DNA of 64,000 bases from Haloechinothrix aidingensis (lineage in GTDB: Bacteria; Actinomycetota; Actinomycetes; Mycobacteriales; Pseudonocardiaceae): contig NZ_JACCKD010000001.1 in the NCBI RefSeq assembly GCF_013450155.1, positions 62,001 through 126,000 on the forward strand, read 5' to 3'. The notes under the pieces are model-generated. The model searched no databases and was not told the origin of the DNA. It saw only the letters and a list, made by a program, of their open reading frames with translations. The position numbers and the translations under genes are program-made. Below are positions 25,581 to 31,970 of this stretch, piece by piece (within the stretch, counting starts at the first letter, position 1; each line of letters starts with the position of its first letter).

Positions 25581-26582
25581 TCACGAGTGATCGCCGCCGT
25601 CGCTGGACTCGTCCACTGCGTTGGGCGACGACGTCTCATCAGGAACCGTGTGCTTGTTGACTTCCGGAAACTTCTGGCGAACCAGTTCGATCGATGAGTC
25701 AGGGCTCAGGTCGAATGTTTCCAGTAGCCAGCGCATTCGTTGGTCACGCATGACGCCGCGTACCTGCTCGTCGCTCAGCGTCGCTGTCGGGATGAGCTTC
25801 TCCAGCGGCGAGTCTCCCCGCTCCTCGGCCTCCTGCCGCTTCTCCGCCAGCAACTCCTGTGCCTCGGTGCGCCGGGCACGCCGGTCGGGTTCGAGGAACT
25901 GCTGCACCGTCCCTTCTCGCGTGCTCAGCCCGTCGACCTGATCCAGCTCCAGCTCTCGCCAGGCATTCCGGTTCACCCGCGCCCCACCAGCGACCGAATG
26001 CAGGATTCCGTTATACACCAGATCCCACATACGCCGATCCATCTGGAAATCCATCAGGGGAGCCCGCACCGTCGACAACACATCCGACAACACCAGGATC
26101 CGCGTACCCCCAGTCCGATACCCCACATCGATACGCGTCAACTCATACAGGTTCACGAACTCCTTCTGCCGCACAAGGCGAAACCACACCTTCTCCCGCT
26201 GAAACCAATCGGCCCCAGCAGCATCCACCTCATACGTCCCCGGCCGAGCACCGATCAACGCAGCAACCACGACCAGCAACCACGTAAACCAGAACGTCCA
26301 GATCCCCAAACCATCCCCCTGCGCAAGCGACACCAACGACAACCCAGCGGCCGTCATCCCAGCCAGCACAGCCCCAGCGAGCACCTTCCGCCGAGCATTC
26401 CCCCGATGCCACGCCAACACCGGCCCCAACCCCGACGGCGGATCCGGCTTGGCCGACACCCGAAGATCCCGATAACGATCCTCCTCCGGCAACACATCCG
26501 GACCCCGAAACGCCCTCCCCGCAGGCGGAAACGGCTCACCCGACTGCGGATCAGGTCTCGACGGCAGATTCGGAAACTCCAT
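25581..26582 (-). CDS. Membrane protein of unknown function with two spans
   Basis: The family is not recognised. The protein of about 333 residues has a Pro-rich N-terminus, a basic segment, two adjacent membrane spans (about residues 64-85 and 91-110), a central soluble part (VDAAGADWFQREKVWFRLVRQKEFVNLYELTRIDVGY, quoted in part, resembling a PH-like fold), and a charged C-terminal helix region ending in an acidic tail. The ATG at 26582 has AGAGGG at good spacing, unlike the ATG at 26603. In the first 200 codons the third positions are unusually rich in G and T, while the last 100 codons use normal C/G, so the two halves differ in base use. It may belong to an accessory region. Confidence 0.72.
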   Translation of the reverse strand: MEFPNLPSRPDPQSGEPFPPAGRAFRGPDVLPEEDRYRDLRVSAKPDPPSGLGPVLAWHRGNARRKVLAGAVLAGMTAAGLSLVSLAQGDGLGIWTFWFTWLLVVVAALIGARPGTYEVDAAGADWFQREKVWFRLVRQKEFVNLYELTRIDVGYRTGGTRILVLSDVLSTVRAPLMDFQMDRRMWDLVYNGILHSVAGGARVNRNAWRELELDQVDGLSTREGTVQQFLEPDRRARRTEAQELLAEKRQEAEERGDSPLEKLIPTATLSDEQVRGVMRDQRMRWLLETFDLSPDSSIELVRQKFPEVNKHTVPDETSSPNAVDESSDGGDHS

Positions 26583-26780
26583 CGGGACGCCCTCTGCGGT
26601 CATGGATCAGCCTCGTCGCTTCTTGGTGTGCCTAGCGTGTGTCGTAACACCGAAGATCCGGGTACAGCTCTTCCTCCTCCGGGTGCGGTGTGAAGAAGTC
26701 GACAACAGCACCGCGACCAATACTTCCGAGGGTCGACCCGCCTACGGCCCCGACCCAAGCGCTGGTCGGAGCCCTCCCGC

Positions 26781-27926
26781 TCACGGCAGCAACAGTTGCC
26801 GTACCCGTGCGGCTTCGCGGGTCAAGTGGTCGCGCTCCGGCACGCTGGTCGCGGCGCGGGAAGCCTCGGCATACAGCTCGGCGGCGCGCTCGAGGTCACC
26901 GGCACGTTCGTGCAGGTATGCCGTCACCGCGGCGTAACGGGGCAGGTTGGGGTCCACGTCAGCCAGCGCCGCCAGGCCGGCTTGCGGCCCGTCGGCCTCG
27001 CCGACGGCCACCGCGCGGTTGAGCCGCACCACCGGGCTGTCGGTGCAAAGCAGCAGTTCGTCGTACCACTCCACGATCTGTACCCAGTCCGTCTCGGAGG
27101 TGCTCCTGGCGTCCGCGTGCAGGGCGGCGATCGCGGCCTGCGCCTGGTACTCGCCCAGCCGGTCACGGGCCAGCGCCGCCTGCAGGATCATCACCCCCTC
27201 GGCGATCAGGCCGGTGTCCCAGCGCGAGCGGTCCTGCTCGGCGAGCGGCACCAGGCGACCTCCCGGGCCGGTGCGCGACGCGCGCCGCGCGTGATGCAGC
27301 AGCATGAGCGCGAGCAGCCCCGCGACCTCGGGCTCGTCGGTCAGGGCGGCGAGATGACGGGCGAGGCGGATCGCCTCGGCCGCCAGGTCGACGTCCCCGC
27401 CATACCCCTCGTTGAACACGAGATAGAGCACCCGGAGCACCGTCGGCAGGTCGCCGGGCTGGTCGAGCCGCAGCCCCGCGATCCGCCGCTTGGCCCGGCT
27501 GATCCGCTGCGCCATGGTCGACTCGGGAACGAGGTACGCCGTCGCGATCTGGCGCGTCGTCAGGCCACCGACCGCCCGCAGTGTGAGGGCGACGGCCGAG
27601 GCCGGGGGCAGTGTGGGGTGCGCACACAGGAAGTAGAGCCGCAGCGTGTCGTCCGTGGCCGGCACCGGGCCCGGCGGGGGCTCGACCTCCACGTCAAGCT
27701 CCCGTCCCCGCCGGGACGCCACGGCGCGGGCGGCGTCGACGTACTTGCGCCACGCGACCGTGACCAGCCATCCCTTCGGATCGCGCGGTGGATCGTCCGG
27801 CCATGTCTCCAGCGCACGGATCAAAGCTTCCTGCACGGCATCCTCGGCCGACGCGAAGTCGGCTCCACGCCGGACGAGGACACCGATCACCGCAGGCACC
27901 AGCTCCCGCAGCAGCGACTCGTTCAC
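26781..27926 (-). CDS. ECF42-type sigma factor with TPR-like C-terminus
   Basis: This is an alternative sigma factor of about 381 residues. Region 2 has FASAEDAVQEALIRALETWP and WLVTVAWRKYVD; region 4 has LTLRAVGGLTTRQIATAYLVPESTMAQRISRAK. The C-terminal half (about 185-381) is helical and TPR-like, with VLRVLYLVFNEGY and VRLNRAVAVGEADGP. This is the hallmark of the ECF42 group, whose genes sit beside DGPF (YCII-related) proteins. The GTG at 27926 overlaps the stop of that DGPF gene as GTGA, so the two are translationally coupled. No anti-sigma factor is present; in this group the C-terminal domain itself is needed for activity. Confidence 0.93.
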   Translation of the reverse strand: MNESLLRELVPAVIGVLVRRGADFASAEDAVQEALIRALETWPDDPPRDPKGWLVTVAWRKYVDAARAVASRRGRELDVEVEPPPGPVPATDDTLRLYFLCAHPTLPPASAVALTLRAVGGLTTRQIATAYLVPESTMAQRISRAKRRIAGLRLDQPGDLPTVLRVLYLVFNEGYGGDVDLAAEAIRLARHLAALTDEPEVAGLLALMLLHHARRASRTGPGGRLVPLAEQDRSRWDTGLIAEGVMILQAALARDRLGEYQAQAAIAALHADARSTSETDWVQIVEWYDELLLCTDSPVVRLNRAVAVGEADGPQAGLAALADVDPNLPRYAAVTAYLHERAGDLERAAELYAEASRAATSVPERDHLTREAARVRQLLLP

Positions 27927-28330
27927 TCGGTCACCGTGGGCTGCTCGGACAGGAACGGGCGCACCTCGAGCCACTCGTGGATCGGCTCGCCGCCTGCCCC
28001 TGGAGCGGCCGACAGCTCCCCGGCCAGCGTGACAGCACGGTCCCAGGACTCCACGTCGATGACCATCCAGCCGGCGATGAGGTCCTTGGTCTCGGCGAAC
28101 GGGCCATCGGTCACCGGTGGCCGCCCCTCGCCGTCATACCGCACGAACGCGCCCTCGGGCGCCAGCGCTTGCCCGTCGACGAACTCACCCGTCTCTTCCA
28201 ACCGAGCGGCGAAGTCGTTCATGTACTGCACGTGCGCGTCGACCTCCTCCGGCGTCCATTGGTCCATCGGCACAAAGTCACCAACGGGGGCCGGGCCACC
28301 TCGGTAGTGCTTCAGCAGCAGGTACTTCAT
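27923..28330 (-). CDS. DGPF/YCII-domain protein
   Basis: This is a small soluble protein of 135 residues of the YCII-related superfamily, with MKYLLLKHYRGG at the start and the naming motif TDGPFAETKDLIAGW at residues 74-88. Its biochemical role is unknown; members often belong to the regulon of their partner ECF42 sigma factor. It is the first gene of a two-gene unit with the sigma factor, joined by a 4-nt overlap. AAGGAG lies before the ATG. Confidence 0.92.
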   Translation of the reverse strand: MKYLLLKHYRGGPAPVGDFVPMDQWTPEEVDAHVQYMNDFAARLEETGEFVDGQALAPEGAFVRYDGEGRPPVTDGPFAETKDLIAGWMVIDVESWDRAVTLAGELSAAPGAGGEPIHEWLEVRPFLSEQPTVTE

Positions 28331-28452
28331 GACAGTTCTCCTTCTTCGTCGCGCGGCCCGTCGTGGCCACTCTCGCCCCTGGGACGGAGCCGACGCCACA
28401 TTCTCGACACCCGGAGGCGTGCCGATTTCCACGGGACACGGGCGGCGACCGG

Positions 28453-28821
28453 CTACTGAACGTCGTCCTCGTGGAGTGGGACGACCCAGGCACGCCGCTC
28501 ACAGATGAGTCCGTCACGCATCACGAAGACTTCGGCCGTCGAAATGCGCTGCACGGATCCGTCTTGTTGCGGCACGCGCCCCACGAGTTCGGCCATGACC
28601 GTGTCATCCTCCTCGACCAGGCGCACGACCTCCAGGTCGGGACTCCCAGCGAATCCCGGACCTTCGATGGCCGCGTCGTAAGCGGCCTTCCCCTCGATAC
28701 GGAACGCGCCGAAAACCGTCCACCTGATGTCGTCGGTCAAACAGCCGAGGATCTGCGCATGGTCAGTGCGACGGAAACCGTCGAGGTAGCGCTCAACGGT
28801 CTCGTTGTTCCGGCTGTGCAT
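28453..28821 (-). CDS. SnoaL-like (NTF2 fold) protein
   Basis: This protein of about 122 residues has a cone-shaped NTF2-like fold as judged by NNETVERYLDGFRRTDHAQILGCLTDDIRW (quoted in parts: ERYLDGFRRTDHAQIL, CLTDDIRW) and a terminal strand VFVMRDGLICERRAWVVP. Such proteins are small enzymes or ligand-binding proteins; no substrate can be named. The ATG at 28821 is 7 nt from AAGGAG; a GTG two codons upstream is too near to it. It lies 122 bp upstream of the DGPF-sigma unit on the same strand and may belong to it. Confidence 0.82.
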   Translation of the reverse strand: MHSRNNETVERYLDGFRRTDHAQILGCLTDDIRWTVFGAFRIEGKAAYDAAIEGPGFAGSPDLEVVRLVEEDDTVMAELVGRVPQQDGSVQRISTAEVFVMRDGLICERRAWVVPLHEDDVQ

Positions 28822-28984
28822 CGTCACGCTCCTTCGTCGAAGAGATCGGTCACCGAGGTTGACCGATCTCTTCTCGGAAAGTCACCGGCCAGCCGGTATC
28901 GCGGTCGTCACGTCGAGACAGCCCGCATCCCCGCCCGCACGTGCGGTCCAACGACCGGGGACGAGCCGGTCCCATGACGTCCGG

Positions 28985-29338
28985 TCAGGGCAGGTGTGCG
29001 AGCACGTTGACGACCGTGCCGCTGGGGTCCTCCACGAAGAAGCGGCGCACGCCCCAGGGCTCGTCGGTGAGCGGGTAGACCACACGCGAGCCACGGCGCA
29101 CGACCTCGGCGTGGGCCGCGTCGACCGCTGCCGGATCACCCACGTCGATCCCGAAGCGGGGCTGCGGATCCTCCATCCCGCGTGGCAGCACGACGACCTG
29201 TCCCGTGGGGCCGGTGGGCGCTCGCAAGCCCAGCACCGGGTCTTCCATCGCTACCTCGAGCCCGAACACCTCGACGTAGAAGTCGCGGGACGCGGCAATA
29301 TCATCTCCGTCTGCGTAAGAAACGAGTCTGCTAATCAC
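28985..29338 (-). CDS. VOC-family (glyoxalase/bleomycin resistance fold) protein
   Basis: This is a single-domain protein of about 117 residues with the beta-alpha-beta-beta-beta pattern of the VOC superfamily: SRDFYVEVFGLEV near the start, then VVLPRGMEDPQPRFGIDV and a final RRFFVEDPSGTVVNVLAHL with the metal-binding Glu (FVEDPSG). The substrate is unknown. The GTG at 29338 starts where similarity begins, but no good ribosome site is present, so the start is uncertain. Confidence 0.75.
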   Translation of the reverse strand: MISRLVSYADGDDIAASRDFYVEVFGLEVAMEDPVLGLRAPTGPTGQVVVLPRGMEDPQPRFGIDVGDPAAVDAAHAEVVRRGSRVVYPLTDEPWGVRRFFVEDPSGTVVNVLAHLP

Positions 29339-29462
29339 CGCCGCATCATCGCAGCCACGCTCCCCATCCGGCTTGGTCGAATCGGAAGTCCCAGTCACCG
29401 GGCCTGCCGAGCCGTGATGTGCGCAGACAGGACGGGACTTGCGCACCGACCTCGGCGCGTCG

Positions 29463-29564
29463 CGCAGGCTTGCGAGGGCGTGACGCCTCGCAGGAACGCA
29501 CGCCAGGTGGGGGAGGGGACGGCCAGGTAACCGGCGTCGCGGTCCTTCGAGTCGCGCACACCGA
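29463..29564 (-). pseudogene. Fragment of a DUF397 gene (duplicated 3' end)
   Basis: The minus strand encodes GVRDSKDRDAGYLAVPSPTW and continues RAFLRGVTPS, the C-terminal third of the intact DUF397 gene at 30319-30588. It has lost the N-terminal part, and the stop codon is changed from TAA to CAA, so the frame runs on into unrelated sequence. At DNA level 99 of 102 positions match the copy at 30312-30413. Confidence 0.85.
29463..29564 (+). repeat. Direct repeat copy 1 (102 bp) left of mazEF
   Basis: This copy matches 30312-30413 at 99 of 102 positions and in the same direction. The three differences are substitutions, without gaps. Similarity becomes weak on both sides. Confidence 0.92.
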
Positions 29565-29594
29565 GTCCGCTGAACGCTGATTCGCAATTGAATC

Positions 29595-29616
29595 CCGTAA
29601 TGGGTACCATAGCGGT
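29595..29616 (+). promoter_or_regulatory. Promoter/operator of the toxin-antitoxin pair
   Basis: The dyad ATGG-GTA-CCAT lies at 29600-29610 and overlaps a second one (TACC-ATAGC-GGTA). TACCAT at 29605-29610 would serve as -10, only 6 nt before the antitoxin ATG, so the transcript is probably leaderless and autoregulated by the antitoxin binding there. Confidence 0.5.
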
Positions 29617-29853
29617 ATGACAAAGCAGATTGCGATACGGCTTCCTGACGAGTTGGTGGAATTCATCGACGAGGCCGTAGCGCACGGCGAGGCCGCAAGC
29701 AGGGCCGAGCTTGTGGGCCAGGCAGTAGAACGGGAACGACGTCGGGAGATCGCCGCTCGGGACGCCGCCATCCTGGCGCGAACAGGCCCGGATGCCGACT
29801 TGGACGATCTCGCGCGGTTCGCTGCCCAGACCCCCCTGGATGACCTGGGCTGA
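29617..29853 (+). CDS. MazE-like ribbon-helix-helix antitoxin
   Basis: This 78-residue protein has an N-terminal ribbon-helix-helix DNA-binding domain (MTKQIAIRLPDELVEFIDEAV, of which IAIRLPDEL is the strand), a second helix SRAELVGQAVERERRR, and a C-terminal disordered tail rich in Asp and Leu (DLDDLARFAAQTPLDDLG) that would wrap the toxin. This layout fits mycobacterial-type MazE antitoxins. Its stop codon shares one base with the toxin start (TGATG), so the pair is coupled. Its promoter dyads suggest autoregulation. Confidence 0.88.
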   Translation: MTKQIAIRLPDELVEFIDEAVAHGEAASRAELVGQAVERERRREIAARDAAILARTGPDADLDDLARFAAQTPLDDLG

Positions 29854-30152
29854 TGCGGCCTATCCACATCGCGCAGTTGGACAAATCCCGCCCCGTGCTG
29901 GTGCTCACTCGCGAACTGGTGCGCCCGCACCTCACGCGGGTGACCGTCGCCCCGATCACCACGACTACCCGCGGGCTGTCGACCGAGGTGCCGGTGGGGC
30001 GAGACAACGGGCTCGACCACGACTGCGTGGTCAGCTGCGACAACATCGTCACGGTTCCCGCCACGACGCTCGGACGCCAAGTCGGCTACTTCCTGCCGCG
30101 GCAAGAACCCGGCCTGGCCGAGGCGATCCGCAGCGCCTTCGATCTCACCTGA
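29853..30152 (+). CDS. mazF: MazF/PemK-family endoribonuclease toxin
   Basis: This is a toxin of 99 residues that would cut single-stranded RNA at a short sequence and stop translation when the antitoxin is degraded. Family features are the first strand with RPVLVLTRE, the loop TVAPITTTTRGLSTEVPVG with the catalytic Arg and Thr, and CVVSCDNIVTVP. The length is slightly below the usual 110. The pair lies in a gap created between two copies of a DUF397 gene end, which points to a rearranged, mobile location. Confidence 0.92.
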   Translation: MRPIHIAQLDKSRPVLVLTRELVRPHLTRVTVAPITTTTRGLSTEVPVGRDNGLDHDCVVSCDNIVTVPATTLGRQVGYFLPRQEPGLAEAIRSAFDLT

Positions 30153-30311
30153 CCACGACGCGCCCCCAGTACGCGCGCTCACCACACCTACTCACCTGGT
30201 CACGGCCCGGCGATAGCTATGAGCCGCACAGCAGGGATACCGGAGAAGGCGTTCGCATGCCCGCCAACCCGCACGGCGCAGCGGTCCCGCCGACTCAGCG
30301 GGCGCGGGTCA

Positions 30312-30413
30312 CGCAGGCTTACGAGGGCGTGACGCCGCGCAGGAACGCACGCCAGGCGGGGGAGGGGACGGCCAGGTAACCGGCGTCGCGGTCCTTCGAG
30401 TCGCGCACACCGA
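30312..30413 (+). repeat. Direct repeat copy 2 (102 bp) right of mazEF
   Basis: This is the partner of 29463-29564. It covers the last 31 codons and stop of the intact DUF397 gene, which is on the minus strand. Confidence 0.92.
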
Positions 30414-30588
30414 CGGAAGGCACCCGCGCGGTCAGCGCGACCTCGACGCAGTTCCCACCGTTGCCGCCACTGTAGCTGCTCGCACGCCAGTCGGCCGGTA
30501 CGAACGCGACCTCGACGCAGTCACCGCCATTACCGCCGCTGTAGCTGCTCGTGATCCAGGTGGCCTTGGTGAAGTCCGGGGCAGTCAT
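30319..30588 (-). CDS. DUF397 protein with internal duplication
   Basis: DUF397 proteins are small actinobacterial partners of XRE-DUF5753 regulators. This one, 89 residues, has the DUF397 core twice: WITSSYSGGNGGDCVEVAF at the start and WRASSYSGGNGGNCVEVAL about 26 residues later, followed by the single C-terminal part VGVRDSKDRDAGYLAVPSPAW. The duplication covers about 20 residues. The ATG has AGGGG upstream. The regulator gene ends 23 bp upstream, so the two are cotranscribed. Confidence 0.93.
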   Translation of the reverse strand: MTAPDFTKATWITSSYSGGNGGDCVEVAFVPADWRASSYSGGNGGNCVEVALTARVPSVGVRDSKDRDAGYLAVPSPAWRAFLRGVTPS

Positions 30589-30611
30589 CACACACCCCTT
30601 CCGGTGGCGCG

Positions 30612-31478
30612 TTAGGAGTACGACTCCACCATCCTATCGAGCAGCGCGCGGGAGGCGTCAGGGTCCAGCGAGTCGGCCCGCAGCCGCCCGAACACCACGC
30701 TGTACTGGGTGAACTCCTCGGGCTCCTTGAGGTAGGTGGCGCCGAACAGGTCCTCCAGGTACACGGTCGAAAGCCTTTGTTCATCGAGCCGGAACAGCTG
30801 GAACGGTGTCGGCATCGGGATGCGATCCGGTGCGTCTAACGGCACTACGCGAATGGTGATATTGGGCCGCCTCGATGCCGCGACCAGGTACCGCAACTGC
30901 TCGCGCATGATCTCCCGACTGCCCTGCACCCGGCGTAGCGCGGCCTCGGACAGCACCACCTCGAACCGCAACGAGGGACGGCCGTTGCGCTTCAGCGCCG
31001 ACTGCCGGTTCATCCGGGTCTCCACCTGCTGCTCGATCAGGCGCGGATCGGCCTCCGGCTCCCAGGTCGTGATGGTGGAGCGGGCGTAGTCCTCGGTCTG
31101 CAGCAGGCCGGGCACCAGGTCGATCTCGTACGTCCGGATCTCCGTGGCGTCCCACTCCAGGGCGAGGAAGCGACGGAACCAGTCGGGCACGGCATCCCGC
31201 TGTCCGGAGCGCTTACGGCGGCGGCGCTTGGGCTGTGCCTCGGCCAGCCGGACGAGGTAGTCGCGCTGCTCCCCGGTCGCCTCGTAGAACTCGGCCAGCC
31301 TGCGGATGTCGTCCGGGTCGGCCGTCTGATTGCCGTTCTCCAGCTTGGACAGCTTCGGGGTCTGGGCACCGATGGCCTTGCATGCCTCCGCCGCCGGGTA
31401 ACCCGCCTCCTCGCGGAGCCTGCGCAGCTCGATACCCAGCTGCGTCTTCAGCAGCTCCGGATCCGAGGGAATATCCAT
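30612..31478 (-). CDS. XRE-family regulator with DUF5753
   Basis: This is a transcription regulator of 288 residues. The N-terminal helix-turn-helix (about 8-65) contains LGIELRRLREEAGYPAAEACKAIGAQTPKLSKLENG (parts quoted: LRRLREEAGY, KLSKLENG). After a Lys/Arg-rich linker, the DUF5753 domain (about 100-285) has YEIDLVPGLLQTEDYAR and RFEVVLSEAALRR. This is the WhiJ-like family, many copies of which exist per actinobacterial genome, usually with a DUF397 gene, and which affect development and stress. It is divergent from the small gene at 31555, sharing an AT-rich intergenic region. Confidence 0.94.
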   Translation of the reverse strand: MDIPSDPELLKTQLGIELRRLREEAGYPAAEACKAIGAQTPKLSKLENGNQTADPDDIRRLAEFYEATGEQRDYLVRLAEAQPKRRRRKRSGQRDAVPDWFRRFLALEWDATEIRTYEIDLVPGLLQTEDYARSTITTWEPEADPRLIEQQVETRMNRQSALKRNGRPSLRFEVVLSEAALRRVQGSREIMREQLRYLVAASRRPNITIRVVPLDAPDRIPMPTPFQLFRLDEQRLSTVYLEDLFGATYLKEPEEFTQYSVVFGRLRADSLDPDASRALLDRMVESYS

Positions 31479-31554
31479 AAGATGTACTCTAACACTTGCT
31501 TACCGAGAAACTTTCTCCGTATTATATCGAGTAATCGGCAACCAAGGAGTCTCC
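31479..31554. promoter_or_regulatory. AT-rich divergent promoter of the XRE regulator and small gene
   Basis: This is one of the most AT-rich stretches of the window. It contains a perfect dyad GAGAAA-C-TTTCTC (31505-31517) and a -10-like TATTAT/TTATAT at about 31519-31527 for the right gene. AAGGAG lies just before the right gene's ATG. The dyad is a plausible site for the XRE protein. Confidence 0.5.
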
Positions 31555-31863
31555 ATGACCAGCTCCGATGACCACCCCAGTTCCAACGGCCACGGTCACG
31601 CACCGGCCACCCCCGATCCCGAGCTCATCAACGAGCTCGCCGCGATCGCGCACGAGGACCGCCCGCGCCTGTTCGCGATCTACGGCACCTACCGCACCAA
31701 CCCCGAGGCGCCCGTCCTCGGCTGGGGACTCGAGTTCCCCACCGGCGGCACGCTCTACCGCTCCGCCTACGACCGCACCATCCACTCCGCGGACTCCGCC
31801 GAGCGTGTCCTGGAGGTGCACTCGCTCATCGGCAACGTCCAGCTCGCCTGGCTGGATACCTAG
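31555..31863 (+). CDS. Small conserved-looking protein, function unknown
   Basis: The family is not recognised. The protein of 102 residues has a disordered N-terminus rich in Ser, Pro and His (about 1-22) and a compact rest with ELINELAAIAHEDRPRLFAIYGTYR and LGWGLEFPTGGTLYRSAYDR; no membrane span is present. It starts from a good RBS (AAGGAG) and lies divergent from the XRE gene, so it may be the third member of the XRE-DUF397 unit, where small accessory proteins are common. A perfect bidirectional terminator follows. Confidence 0.75.
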   Translation: MTSSDDHPSSNGHGHAPATPDPELINELAAIAHEDRPRLFAIYGTYRTNPEAPVLGWGLEFPTGGTLYRSAYDRTIHSADSAERVLEVHSLIGNVQLAWLDT

Positions 31864-31873
31864 CGACGAGAAA

Positions 31874-31911
31874 GGCCGGGCCGAGCGGCACTGTCACCGC
31901 TCGGCCCGGCC
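31874..31911. terminator. Perfect 15-bp bidirectional terminator
   Basis: The arms GGCCGGGCCGAGCGG (31874-31888) and CCGCTCGGCCCGGCC (31897-31911) with an 8-nt loop lie between two converging genes. Confidence 0.88.
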
Positions 31912-31970
31912 CGAAGACACCCCGAGAGAACTAGCTTCCTATTCGGTTATCGAACGAGCACGCAGGGCGA

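Noticed and set aside
25740..26693. Plus-strand frame of 317 codons opposite the two-span membrane protein
   Set aside because: The product is a Pro/Arg/His-rich chain without domains. It arises from the C/A-rich bias of this stretch; the minus-strand frame has membrane spans and a ribosome site.
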